From the NCBI GenBank assembly GCA_963815295.1, contig CAWFFZ010000008.1, forward strand, positions 1,612,001-1,676,000: 64,000 bases of DNA, in the 5' to 3' direction. Numbering within the stretch: the first letter of the stretch is position 1; each line of letters begins with the position of its first letter. The notes beneath the pieces were generated by a model. The model searched no databases. It was given only the letters and a program-made list of their open reading frames with translations, and had not been told where the DNA came from. Source of the stretch: JACDHG01 sp963815295. GTDB taxonomy: Bacteria > Actinomycetota > Actinomycetes > Propionibacteriales > Nocardioidaceae. Shown piece after piece: positions 1 to 8,342 of this stretch. The position numbers and the translations under genes were made by a program.

Positions 1-558
1 TTCGACGCCGCCGAGTTCATCTCCTTCACCCTCTCCAGCGACGACTTGCCCGACGACATCGATGCCCTGATCAGTGCGACCGGTACCGGCACCCACGACC
101 CGGCCTTCGACGGAGAGATCAAGGTGCAGACGGCCTTCGACATCACGGCTCCCCTGATCGCGGTCGACGACGAGGTCTACGTCAAGCTGCCGTTCTCGGA
201 GTGGAGCACGATCGACCCGGCCGGCTACGGCGCCCCTGACCCGGCGCAGCTCCTTAACGACGAAGGCGGGATCTCGTCGCTGTTCACCGCAACCGAGAAC
301 CCCGAGGAGGGCGACGAGACCCGCGACGGCGAGACCGTCCTCACCGACATCAGCGGCACCATCCCCGGAGAGGCGATGAAGACCGTCTTCCCGTCGTCGG
401 GTGACGACGCGTTCGACGTCACCTACACGCTGACCGACGACAACGACATCGACAGCTTGGAGATCACCGGACCGTTCTACGGCGACTCCGAAGACGTCAC
501 TTACTCGATCACCTTGAACCTCGACGCCGACGAGGTCGACATCCAGGCCCCGATCTGA
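1..558 (+). CDS. lprG: LprG/LppX-family lipoprotein, 3' part (5' end outside window)
   Basis: The reading frame is open from the first base, so the signal peptide and lipobox lie upstream of the window. About 185 residues are visible, with the LppX/LprAFG look: an 'SATGTGTHDPAFDGEIKV' strand near the start, a 'VYVKLPFSEWS' strand, and a C-terminal 'VTYSITLNLDADEVDIQAPI' strand. Known members are periplasmic lipoproteins with a hydrophobic cavity that carries triacylated lipids toward the outer envelope. The stop is 11 bases before a P55-like MFS gene, the same pairing as M. tuberculosis lprG-Rv1410c, so a joint role in lipid or glycolipid export is inferred. The family call is good; the cargo is unknown. 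Confidence 0.85.
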   Translation, partial: FDAAEFISFTLSSDDLPDDIDALISATGTGTHDPAFDGEIKVQTAFDITAPLIAVDDEVYVKLPFSEWSTIDPAGYGAPDPAQLLNDEGGISSLFTATENPEEGDETRDGETVLTDISGTIPGEAMKTVFPSSGDDAFDVTYTLTDDNDIDSLEITGPFYGDSEDVTYSITLNLDADEVDIQAPI

Positions 559-569
559 TCCCTCCGGCC

Positions 570-2348
570 GTGAACGAGCAGTCAGCGCGCGTCGGCCTCG
601 GGCCACGCGCGCTGTTGGTCATCGCGGCAATCGCGGTTGGCTTCGCCGCAGCCGATACGTACGTCGTCGTGCTCGCGCTGCCCGACATGATGACGTCGGT
701 CGGCCTCAACCTCGACGAGCTGCAGCGCGCAGCCCCGATCGTGTCCGGCTTCCTGCTCGGCTATATCGCGATGCTGCCGTTGATCGGCCGGATCGCCGAC
801 ATCCGTGGGCGGGTGCCGGTGCTCATCGGCTCGCTCGTGGTGTTCTCGCTCGGGTCGCTCGTGACGGCGGCGCAGTACGACCTGGTGTCGATGGTGTTCG
901 GTCGTTTCCTGCAAGGTGTCGGCGGTGGCGGGCTGGTCCCCGCCACCCTCGCTCTGGTTGCCGACATCTGGGTGGTTGAGCGCCGGGGGCTGCCCCTCGG
1001 CGTGGTCGGAGCCGTTCAGGAGCTGGGCAGCGTCATCGGGCCGCTGTACGGCGCAGTCGTGATTAGCTTCTCAACCTGGCAGACGATCTTCTGGATCAAC
1101 TTTGCTGTCGGGCTGGTGCTGGCCGCCGCACTCCTGGTCCTGGCGCGGTCGGCTCCTCCCGCCGGAGGTGATCAGGCAGCGTCGAGCTCGCGCGGCATAC
1201 CGGATCTCGTGGGGCTGCTGCTCGCGGCTGCTGCCACCGTCGCGCTGGCCTTGGTGATGATCGAGCCCGAGCGGCTCAAGTCCGGGATCACGACCGGGCT
1301 CGCGTTTATCCCGTATGTCGGCGACACCCGGTGGACGACGCCGGTCGCGGTCACGCTGTATGTCCTCGTCGTGCTGTTCGTGGCACGTGAGCTGACCGCG
1401 CGTCGACCTCTGCTCGACCTACGCGGAATGCGTGACATCGGTAGGGCGGCCGACCTCCCCGGGGCGGGGCTGCTCGGGCTCGCCCTGGCCGGCATCGTGC
1501 TGGCGTTCGCGACCGCCGACCCGGAGGTCCAAGTATTCTCGCCGCTCGGGCCGTGGTTCCTGGTGGGGAGCGCCGTGGCCGCTGGCTTGTTTGTGTGGCG
1601 GATGCGGGTGGCGGCGACTCCGTTGATCCCTCCCGGTGCGCTGGCGCAGCGGGCCGCCTGGGGCTCGATCGCAGTGTCGTTCTTCGTCGGGGCGTCGCTG
1701 ATCGCCGCGCTGGTCGACATCCCGATCTTTGCCCGGGTGACGACGTATCCCGACTCGCAGCTCGGGGCCGCGCTGGTGCTGGTGCGCCTACTGGCCGCCC
1801 TTCCGGTTGGCGCGCTGCTCGGCGGCTACCTGATCCGGCGGCTGCCGGTCGGAGTGCTGTCGGCGGCCGGCATGCTGCTCGCCGCCGGCGGGTTTCTCTG
1901 GATGGCGACCTGGGGGCGGGAGAGTCTGGACCACGCCACCGCCACGATCCCGCTCGTGCTGTGCGGTCTCGGGTTCGGGCTCGCCATCGCCCCGGTCAAC
2001 GCGGCGCTGCTGGCCGCCACCCGGGCCGACGTACACGGTCTTGCCTCAGCGCTCGTGGTGGTGGCCCGGATGGTTGGCATGCTGGTCGGAATCTCGGCAC
2101 TGACAACGATCGGCCTGCGGCGGTTCTACGCCGTGTCGGCCGACCAGCCGAGCATCGACGAGGTCTGCGACACGCAGAAGGTCTGCGACGCCTACATCGA
2201 CATCCTCAAGGACGCGGGGATCGCCCAGCTGCACGCCATCTTCGTGGGAGCGGCCGTGTGCGCGGTGGTGGCCGCCGTCCTCTCGCTCCTGCTGCTTCGC
2301 GGCGCGGCCGCCTCACGCGAGAAAGGCATGGGCAGCCTCGCCCTCTGA
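570..2348 (+). CDS. P55-like MFS transporter, partner of LprG
   Basis: A 592-residue integral membrane protein of the 14-helix drug:H+ antiporter type. It shows motif A 'GRIADIRGRVPV' after the second helix, the 'FLQGVGGGGLVPA' helix and motif C 'ELGSVIGPLYGAVV'. A loop with two Cys ('DEVCDTQKVCDAY') sits before the last helix. In mycobacteria P55 works with LprG in exporting triacylglycerol or lipoglycans and affects drug tolerance. The GTG start at 570, 11 bases after lprG, suggests one transcript and coupled translation. Members in mycobacteria are about 520 residues, so this copy is somewhat longer. The family is clear; the substrate is inferred from the neighbour. Confidence 0.88.
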   Translation: MNEQSARVGLGPRALLVIAAIAVGFAAADTYVVVLALPDMMTSVGLNLDELQRAAPIVSGFLLGYIAMLPLIGRIADIRGRVPVLIGSLVVFSLGSLVTAAQYDLVSMVFGRFLQGVGGGGLVPATLALVADIWVVERRGLPLGVVGAVQELGSVIGPLYGAVVISFSTWQTIFWINFAVGLVLAAALLVLARSAPPAGGDQAASSSRGIPDLVGLLLAAAATVALALVMIEPERLKSGITTGLAFIPYVGDTRWTTPVAVTLYVLVVLFVARELTARRPLLDLRGMRDIGRAADLPGAGLLGLALAGIVLAFATADPEVQVFSPLGPWFLVGSAVAAGLFVWRMRVAATPLIPPGALAQRAAWGSIAVSFFVGASLIAALVDIPIFARVTTYPDSQLGAALVLVRLLAALPVGALLGGYLIRRLPVGVLSAAGMLLAAGGFLWMATWGRESLDHATATIPLVLCGLGFGLAIAPVNAALLAATRADVHGLASALVVVARMVGMLVGISALTTIGLRRFYAVSADQPSIDEVCDTQKVCDAYIDILKDAGIAQLHAIFVGAAVCAVVAAVLSLLLLRGAAASREKGMGSLAL

Positions 2349-2391
2349 AGCCCTCTGAAGGCCCTCCTGCCGACTGATCACATCTGCCGTT

Positions 2392-2435
2392 GGTTGAGCT
2401 TGTCGAGCCCCCAGACCTCGACAAGCTCAATCACC
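2392..2435. repeat. REP-like inverted repeat (TTGAGCTTGTCGAG / CTCGACAAGCTCAA)
   Basis: Perfect 14-bp arms at 2394-2407 and 2417-2430, followed by 'TCACC'. A related 45-bp copy lies at 9746-9790, inside the broken 13E12 gene. Two dispersed copies in 64 kb, one between convergent genes and one within a gene, suggest a REP-like family. It may also help terminate transcription. Confidence 0.6.
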
Positions 2436-2438
2436 GGT

Positions 2439-2470
2439 GTGGCCGCCCGCCCGCACCGGCGGGCGGCCAC
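2439..2470. terminator. Bidirectional hairpin terminator between convergent genes
   Basis: Perfect 13-bp stem GTGGCCGCCCGCC / GGCGGGCGGCCAC (2439-2451, 2458-2470) with a 6-base loop. It lies between the stop of the MFS gene (2348) and the stop of the minus-strand aldo/keto reductase (2476). There is no real T-tract, as is common in high-GC actinobacteria. Confidence 0.75.
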
Positions 2471-2475
2471 CGCCT

Positions 2476-3516
2476 TTACCCCAACGAGGGCGTACGTCGG
2501 CGGAGCGCCACGTCGGTGAGCCCCGGAGGCGCGTAGCCCTTGTCGGCCTCGTTGAACGTCGTACCCGGTGGCACGATCTCGTCGATCCGGTCGAGCACAT
2601 CGCGAGTCAGGGTGACCTTCTCGACACCAAGCTGCGACTCGAGGTGGTCGAGCGTGCGCGGCCCGATGATGGCCGACGACACCGCCGGGTGCTCCAGCAC
2701 GAATGCCAGCGCGAGGTGGATCAGCGACAGCCCCGCCTCGTCCGCGAGGCCAGACAGCGCGTAGACCGCCTCGAGCTTGCGTGCGTTTGCCGGGCTATCG
2801 ATGTCGTGGCGCGCCGGCTGCCGCTCCTGCCGGCTCGACGTCGGCGCCACCTCCCCGCGCCGGTACCGACCGGACAGCCACCCACCCGCAAGCGGACTCC
2901 ACGGCAGCACACCGAGCCCGTACCGCTGGGCGGTCGGGAGGACGTCGCGCTCGACCTCACGGGCGAGGATCGAGTACGGCGGCTGCTCGGTCACGGGCCG
3001 CTCCCGATGCCGCCGCTCGGCCACCCACTGCGCCTCGACGATCTGCGACGGCAGGAACGTCGACGTACCGAAGTAGCGGATCTTGCCCTGTCGAACGAGG
3101 TCGCTCAGTGCGCCGAGCGTCTCGTCGATGTCAATCTCTGGGCGCGGGCGGTGCACTTGGTAGAGGTCGATGTGGTCGGTTCGCAGCCGGCGCAGCGAGT
3201 TCTCGACCTCGCGGATGATCCACCGACGCGAGTTGCCTGCCTTGTTGGGGTCGTCGTCGTCCATCGCGCCATGGAACTTCGTGGCGAGGATGACGTCGTC
3301 GCGGCGGCCCTTCAGTGCCGCCCCGACGATCTCCTCCGACTCGCCTCGGGCATAGACATCGGCCGTATCGATGACGTTGATGCCGGCGTCGAGGGCTCGG
3401 TGGATGATGCGGATGCACTCGTCGTGGTCGGAGTTGCCCCAGCCGCCGAACATCATCGCGCCCAGGGTCAGCGGGCTCACCTGCACGCCGGTGCGTCCAA
3501 GCTGTCGGTAGGTCAT
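2476..3516 (-). CDS. Aldo/keto reductase
   Basis: A 346-residue NADPH-dependent oxidoreductase of the (beta/alpha)8 aldo/keto reductase superfamily. The catalytic tetrad is visible: Asp50 and Tyr55 in 'DTADVYARGESEE', Lys80 in 'ATKFHG' and His122 in 'YQVHRP'. The cofactor-binding end is 'SSAIIGPRTLDHLESQL'. Length and motifs fit the YajO/voltage-gated K-channel-beta-like branch. It starts 30 bases after the flavin monooxygenase and is probably the last gene of the ABC importer operon, where it could reduce an aldehyde or ketone released by the monooxygenase; that step is inference. Confidence 0.88.
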   Translation of the reverse strand: MTYRQLGRTGVQVSPLTLGAMMFGGWGNSDHDECIRIIHRALDAGINVIDTADVYARGESEEIVGAALKGRRDDVILATKFHGAMDDDDPNKAGNSRRWIIREVENSLRRLRTDHIDLYQVHRPRPEIDIDETLGALSDLVRQGKIRYFGTSTFLPSQIVEAQWVAERRHRERPVTEQPPYSILAREVERDVLPTAQRYGLGVLPWSPLAGGWLSGRYRRGEVAPTSSRQERQPARHDIDSPANARKLEAVYALSGLADEAGLSLIHLALAFVLEHPAVSSAIIGPRTLDHLESQLGVEKVTLTRDVLDRIDEIVPPGTTFNEADKGYAPPGLTDVALRRRTPSLG

Positions 3517-3546
3517 AAACGGATTCCTCTCAAGGGTGGTTGAACG

Positions 3547-4899
3547 TCAGGCAATCGCGTTGGCGAGGCCGGTGGCGGCGTACTGGCTGGCAGGACGGGG
3601 CAGTCCGTAGTGCTCCCGCAACGTCGAGCCGGTGTATTCAGTGCGGAACAGCCCGCGCGCCCGCAGGATCGGCAGCACCTGCTCGGCGAAGACGTCAAAC
3701 CCGCCCGTCAGCCACGGCGGCATCACGTTGAAGCCGTCGGCCGCCCCCGACTCGAACCAGGTCTGCATCTCATCTGCAACGTACTCCGGCGTTCCAGCAA
3801 TCACCCGGTGACCACGGGCGCCGGCCAGCCGGTGCAGCAGCTGGCGCAGCGTTGGCTGCTCCCGGTCGATGATGTCGACCACCACCTGGAACCGGCTGCC
3901 CACACCACGCTCGCCACGCGCGTCGATCAGGTCGCGTGGGAATAGTCCGTCGAGGTCGTACGACGACAAGTCGACCCCGGTCATCCGCCTCAGCTGCTCC
4001 AACGAGTACTCAGGCTGCGTCAGGTGGTTGAACTCGTCGTGCAGGTTCTTGGCTTCCCGAGTCGTGGAGCCGATGAACGGACTGATCCCGGGCAGCACCT
4101 TCAGCTGGTCGGGGTCGCGACCGAGCGAGGCTGCCCGCCGCTTGATATCGGTGTAGAACTCCTGGGCGTTGCCGAGCGTCTGATGGGCGGTGAAGATCGC
4201 TTCGGCATACCTCGCCGCAAACGACCTACCGTCTTCCGACGAGCCGGCCTGGACGTAGACCGGCCGCCCCTGCGGCGTGCGCGGCGTGTTGAGTGGCCCT
4301 CCGACCTTGAAGTGCCGTCCGGTGTGATCGATCGGGTGGATCAGGTCCGTGTCCGCATAGAGGCCGCTGTCAGGGTCCCCGACCAGAGCCTCGTCCTCCC
4401 AGCTGTCCCACAGCTTGCTGACGACGTCGACGAACTCCCGTGCTCGGTCATACCGCTCAGCGTGCACGGGATGCTCCGCAAGCCCGAAGTTCTGCGCGGC
4501 GTTAGGCGCACCCGTGGTCACGATGTTCCACCCGGCGCGACCCCTGCTGAGGTGGTCGAGCGAGGCGAACTGTCGTGCCAGGTTGTAGGGCTCGGAGTAC
4601 GTCGTCGAGGCGGTCCCGATGACACCGATCCGACTGGTGACCGCTGCTAGCGCGGCCATCCAGGTAAAGGGCTCGAGTCGAAACCTGGCGGCGTACCGGA
4701 TGTTGTCGGCGAGCGACGGCCCATCGGCAAAGAACACCGCGTCCATCTTCTCGGCCTCTGCATGCTGCGCGAGCTCCTGGTAGTAGCTGATGTCGAGGAT
4801 CCGCTCGGGCGCGGAGTCCCGGTAGCGCCACCCAGCTTCGTGATGCCCAGCCGGGTAGATGAACAGGTTGAGGTTGAGCTGTCTGTTCGGCGTCGTCAT
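3547..4899 (-). CDS. FMN-dependent monooxygenase, NtaA/SnaA/DmoA family
   Basis: A 450-residue flavin monooxygenase of the bacterial luciferase superfamily, NtaA/SoxA/DmoA branch. Such enzymes use FMNH2 and O2 to cleave C-N or C-S bonds. Typical segments are 'FIYPAGHHEAGWRYRD' at the N-terminus, 'EAEKMDAVFFADGP', 'SLDHLSRGRAGWNIVTT', 'ERYDRAREFVDVVSKLWDSW' and 'PQGRPVYVQAGSSEDGR'. The ATG at 4899 was chosen because AGGAGAG precedes it and family homology begins there; the frame stays open further upstream but overlaps the ATPase gene. The start is 7 bases after the ATPase stop. Next to a sulfonate/taurine-type importer, it probably attacks an imported organosulfur or amine compound; the substrate is unknown. 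Confidence 0.88.
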   Translation of the reverse strand: MTTPNRQLNLNLFIYPAGHHEAGWRYRDSAPERILDISYYQELAQHAEAEKMDAVFFADGPSLADNIRYAARFRLEPFTWMAALAAVTSRIGVIGTASTTYSEPYNLARQFASLDHLSRGRAGWNIVTTGAPNAAQNFGLAEHPVHAERYDRAREFVDVVSKLWDSWEDEALVGDPDSGLYADTDLIHPIDHTGRHFKVGGPLNTPRTPQGRPVYVQAGSSEDGRSFAARYAEAIFTAHQTLGNAQEFYTDIKRRAASLGRDPDQLKVLPGISPFIGSTTREAKNLHDEFNHLTQPEYSLEQLRRMTGVDLSSYDLDGLFPRDLIDARGERGVGSRFQVVVDIIDREQPTLRQLLHRLAGARGHRVIAGTPEYVADEMQTWFESGAADGFNVMPPWLTGGFDVFAEQVLPILRARGLFRTEYTGSTLREHYGLPRPASQYAATGLANAIA

Positions 4900-4906
4900 A
4901 TCTCTC

Positions 4907-5734
4907 CTAGGCGCTGAGCTTGGTCTGGGTGCGGGACGGGTTGCCCGATCGGGACTCGTCGTTCGGCCGGGACGGGCCGCTCGAAGGCTCCTCGACCCCG
5001 AGCTGGCCGAGCAGGAACGAGCGCAGCTCGGCGAACCGCGGGTCTGCCTGCGCGCGGCGCGTCCCCAACTCGACCTGTACGTCGGCCCGCAAGACACCGT
5101 CGTCGAGGACGATCACGCGGTCGGCGAGCACGATGGCTTCGTCGACGTCGTGGGTGACGAGCAGGACTGCCGGCTGGTGTCGCTCGCAGAGCTGTTGCAG
5201 CAGGGCATGCATCTTGATCCGCGTCAGTGCGTCGAGCGCACCGAACGGTTCGTCGGCGAGCAGCAGCTGCGGGTCGTGGACGAGAGAGCGCGCGAGGGCG
5301 GCGCGTTGCTGTTCCCCTCCGGACAGCTCGTGCGGCCAGGCACGTTCTCGACCGCCCAGACCGACCTCGTCGAGAGCGAGCCGGCCACGGTCGTCGGCGT
5401 CGCGACCGGGCAGCCCGAGCGTGACGTTGTCGAGGATTCGCCGCCAGGGAAGAAGCCGCGAGTCCTGGAACACGACCGACACTTTGACGGGTACGTCGAT
5501 GCTGCCCCAACCTGACACATCTCGGTCGAGGCCGGCCAGCGCACGAAGCAAGGTGCTCTTGCCACTGCCGCTCCGGCCCAGCAGCGCAACGAACTCTCCG
5601 CGTGCGAGGTCGAGGTCGAGACCCTTGAGGACCCCGCCCGCCTCGCTGAAGCTGCGGTGCAGACCGGTGACCCGGACGGCCGGATCTGCAGATTCGGTGC
5701 GGTGCTTGGTCAGTTCTCCAACGTGCGTCGCCAT
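4907..5734 (-). CDS. ABC transporter ATP-binding protein, SsuB/TauB type
   Basis: A 275-residue ATPase with Walker A 'GRSGSGKS' (53-60), Q-loop Gln90, signature 'LSGGEQQR' (137-144) and Walker B 'LLLADEP' (157-163). The short, proline-tinged nucleotide-binding domain is typical of nitrate/sulfonate/taurine importers. The ATG at 5734 has a strong AGGAGGG site. It overlaps the end of the permease gene by 25 bases, indicating coupled translation. The C-terminus has a charged tail ('SSGPSRPNDESRSGNPSRT') of unknown role. Confidence 0.9.
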   Translation of the reverse strand: MATHVGELTKHRTESADPAVRVTGLHRSFSEAGGVLKGLDLDLARGEFVALLGRSGSGKSTLLRALAGLDRDVSGWGSIDVPVKVSVVFQDSRLLPWRRILDNVTLGLPGRDADDRGRLALDEVGLGGRERAWPHELSGGEQQRAALARSLVHDPQLLLADEPFGALDALTRIKMHALLQQLCERHQPAVLLVTHDVDEAIVLADRVIVLDDGVLRADVQVELGTRRAQADPRFAELRSFLLGQLGVEEPSSGPSRPNDESRSGNPSRTQTKLSA

Positions 5735-6552
5735 GTCAACGCCCTCCTCTGGACAAGTCGTACTGCGCTGTCGGCCAGGAGGCCGAGAGCGGCATAGACC
5801 ACCAGCCCGACGATGATGATGTCGGTCTGGCCGTAGTTCTTGGCCAGCGTGATCATGTAGCCGATCCCGCTGGTCGAGTTGATCTGCTCCACGACGACGA
5901 GCGCCAGCAGCGCCGACGTCACGGCAAACCGCATGCCCAGCAGGAAGCCGGGCATTGCCCCTGGCAGCACCACGTGTCTGACGAACTCCGACCGGCTCAA
6001 GCTGCTCGTCTCGGCCAGTTCGACGTACCTGCTGTCGATGCTGCGCAAACCGTTGTGCGTATGGATGTAGACGGGGATCAGCACCCCCAACGCAATGGTG
6101 ATGATCTTCATCTGCTCGCCGATCCCGAACCATAGGATCAGCAGCGGGATCAGTGCCAGCGTCGGGATGGACCGCTTGACCTGCACAGGACCGTCGATGA
6201 ACGACTCACCGATCCGCGACAGGCCTGATACGACGGCGAGCACCACACCCGCGATGACTCCGAAGACGAGACCCCACCAAGCCCGGACTGCGGACGTGAG
6301 GAGGTTCTCTTGGAGCCGGCCGTCGGCGATGAGGTCGCGGGCGGTGGACACGACGGTCCACGGCGCCGACAGGGTGCGCTGGTCGATCCAGCCCGTTGCC
6401 GAGCCCACCAGCCACACCACGATGAGCACGACTGGGCCGACGAGGTAGCCGAACCGGATCGGCCGACCCGGGCCGAGGCGTCGACGCCGCACTCGGCGGT
6501 CGACGGCAGGGGCCGTGTCGTGGGCTGCGCCCGAGACAAGCTGGGCCGTCAT
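5710..6552 (-). CDS. ABC transporter permease, SsuC/TauC type
   Basis: A 280-residue inner-membrane permease with about six helices. An arginine-rich cytoplasmic N-terminus ('RRVRRRRLGPGR') is followed by helix 1 'FGYLVGPVVLIVVWLVGSAT'. The EAA loop that contacts the ATPase is 'ETSSLSRSEFVRHVVLPGAMPG'. The start ATG overlaps a TGA as ATGA (6549-6552), which would be the natural stop of the binding-protein gene if its two frameshifts were repaired. AGGAGGGAGG lies just upstream. Confidence 0.9.
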   Translation of the reverse strand: MTAQLVSGAAHDTAPAVDRRVRRRRLGPGRPIRFGYLVGPVVLIVVWLVGSATGWIDQRTLSAPWTVVSTARDLIADGRLQENLLTSAVRAWWGLVFGVIAGVVLAVVSGLSRIGESFIDGPVQVKRSIPTLALIPLLILWFGIGEQMKIITIALGVLIPVYIHTHNGLRSIDSRYVELAETSSLSRSEFVRHVVLPGAMPGFLLGMRFAVTSALLALVVVEQINSTSGIGYMITLAKNYGQTDIIIVGLVVYAALGLLADSAVRLVQRRALTWRRTLEN

Positions 6553-7625
6553 ACGCCTCCCTCCTCAACGCGTCAGCAGCGACGCTCTCGAACCTCATGT
6601 CGTAGATGTCCTTCACGTCGAGGTGGGGATGGTCCTGCTTCTCCTCGAGGAGGTTGGCTGTCTGCTGGTGACGCTCCATCGCGGAGCCTCCAGTCCTTGG
6701 GTATGTCCCAGGTCCCGGTGGCCTCGACGATGAACTCGCCGTCCTCTGGCGCCAGGCCCTCGTGGTCGACGTAGTAACCCTCGACCCACTCATCGGGATG
6801 CTCTTGGATCCAGATCTGCGCCTTTGCCCAGAACTTCACGTACTCCTTGAGCGCTGCGGCCTTGTCGGCGTCCTCGACGGTCTCGGTGGGCACGTAGAGA
6901 TGCCAGGGGTCGTCGCGCAGGCCGTGCGCGATCGTCGTCGCACCGTCCTGTTCGTACTTCGCCAGGTAGGTCTTGATCAGGGTCTGCCCGAGGGGCGCGA
7001 CCTCGACCTGCTTGCTCCCCAGCGCGTCGACGTACACGTCTTCGACGCTGGCCATTTCGACGAGCTCCACATCGTCTTGCGTCAGCCCGGCCTTCTCGAG
7101 AACCCTGAGCACCAAGGCGCCTTGCGCCTGTCCGGGGCTGTAGGCGATCTGCTTGCCGCGCAGGTCGTCAAGGGACTTCACGTTGACGCCTGGCGCAATC
7201 CCGAGCTCGTAGATGGGATGGTCGATTGGGTCATCGCTGAAACGGGCCGCGACGATCTTGATGTCAGTCCCGGTCCACTGGGCGAACAACGGCGGTATGT
7301 CGGCGACCGCGCCCACGTCGAGCGCGTCGGCGCGAAACGCCTCCAGGGTCTGCGGTCCCCCCGAGATGTTGGCCCACTCGGGCTTGAACGTCAGCTCGTC
7401 AATCATTCCGGACAGCTCGAGTGCTGTCTGGGTGGCCGGGTCGCCGATCCGCAAGGTCGCGTCCTCTGGCACGGTGTCCGGGATCGGGGCATCGAGGTCA
7501 AGGTGCGGCCCGGCCTGCTCGTCGTCTCCCGGGACGCACGCGGTGAGCCCTGTCAGAAGGAGGGCGACGGCTGCCAGCGTGGCACCCCCTCGGTGCACGG
7601 GGCGGTGCGGGAAGATTCGTCTCAT
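6549..7625 (-). pseudogene. ABC transporter substrate-binding lipoprotein, frameshifted near its 3' end
   Basis: A lipoprotein signal ('LAAVALLLTGLTAC') leads a periplasmic binding protein of the sulfonate/nitrate type: 'LEAFRADALDVGAVADIPPLFAQ', 'SLDDLRGKQIAYSPG', 'WIQEHPDEWVEGYYV'. The frame carrying these segments stops at 6573 after a senseless tail. The expected tail ('AMERHQQTANLLEEKQDH' to 'YDMRFESVAADA') is present in another frame between about 6683 and 6568. Reading one extra base near 6683 (CTCCGCG) and one missing base near 6568 restores a frame that ends 'EEGGV' with a TGA at 6549-6551, overlapping the permease ATG. This is either a recent double indel or a sequence error. The start ATG at 7625 has AGGAGA upstream. 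Confidence 0.8.
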
Positions 7626-7709
7626 AGGGTCTCCTCGGTCCGGAAACGAGGTCCGGGTGGGGTCTGGTGCGTGGACTGCGTCTCGGTGGTCTGGGACGGG
7701 GATCTTATT

Positions 7710-7735
7710 TAGAGTATGTCACCTAACTTACTCTA
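7710..7735. promoter_or_regulatory. AT-rich 26-bp palindrome, operator candidate for the importer operon
   Basis: The arms TAGAGTATGT (7710-7719) and ACTTACTCTA (7726-7735) match at 9 of 10 positions around a 6-bp centre. It is the most AT-rich spot in this neighbourhood, 85 bp upstream of the binding-protein start and about 100 bp upstream of the carbonic anhydrase. No regulator gene sits beside it, so the cognate factor is unknown. Confidence 0.5.
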
Positions 7736-7833
7736 CATAATTGCCGAGGTGACAGAGTGACACTCCCCGCGCAGCATGTGTCTTCGGTCACCCCGGCCGT
7801 GGAGAGCGTGGGGCGTGCGTGAAAGAGGGTGCT

Positions 7834-8331
7834 GTGGACTCGGACTTCGACGACCTGTTGGCGGCGAATGCGACGTACGCCGAGACGTTTGACCTGGCCG
7901 GCTTCGACGGCGTTGCCCACCGCGGCGTCGCGGTGGTGACGTGCATGGACTCCCGCATCGACCCGCTCCGGATGCTAGGCCTCGAGCCCGGCGACGCGAA
8001 GATCTTCCGCAACCCGGGTGGGCGGGTCACGAACGCAGCACTCGAGGCGCTGGTGATGGGAGTGCACCTGCTTGGCGTCGAACGGATCTTGATCGTGCCG
8101 CACACCCGGTGCGCGATGGCGACGGCGACTGAGGCAGAGCTGCGCGCGAAGGTCAGTGCGGCCAGCGGGAAGGACGCCAGCTGGACGTCGTGGGACGTGG
8201 TCACCGACCAGGCCGCGGCGCTGCGCGACGACGTCGCCATCGTGCGAGCCCATCCGCTGATTCCGGAGCGAGTGCCCGTGGGCGGATTCCTGTACGACGT
8301 CGACACCGGCCTCCTCGACCGACTGCTCTGA
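7834..8331 (+). CDS. Beta-carbonic anhydrase, short Rv1284-like type
   Basis: A small beta-class carbonic anhydrase, which interconverts CO2 and bicarbonate in the cytoplasm with a catalytic zinc. The ligand motifs are complete: 'TCMDSR' gives Cys, Asp and Arg, and 'PHTRC' gives His and Cys. 'FRNPGGRV' is also typical. At about 165 residues it matches the short mycobacterial Rv1284 type. GTG at 7834 is preferred because AAAGAGGG precedes it and the family sequence begins 'DSDFDDLLAANATY'; GTG at 7819 is the alternative and adds five residues. Confidence 0.88.
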   Translation: MDSDFDDLLAANATYAETFDLAGFDGVAHRGVAVVTCMDSRIDPLRMLGLEPGDAKIFRNPGGRVTNAALEALVMGVHLLGVERILIVPHTRCAMATATEAELRAKVSAASGKDASWTSWDVVTDQAAALRDDVAIVRAHPLIPERVPVGGFLYDVDTGLLDRLL

Positions 8332-8342
8332 GGCGCTACGTC

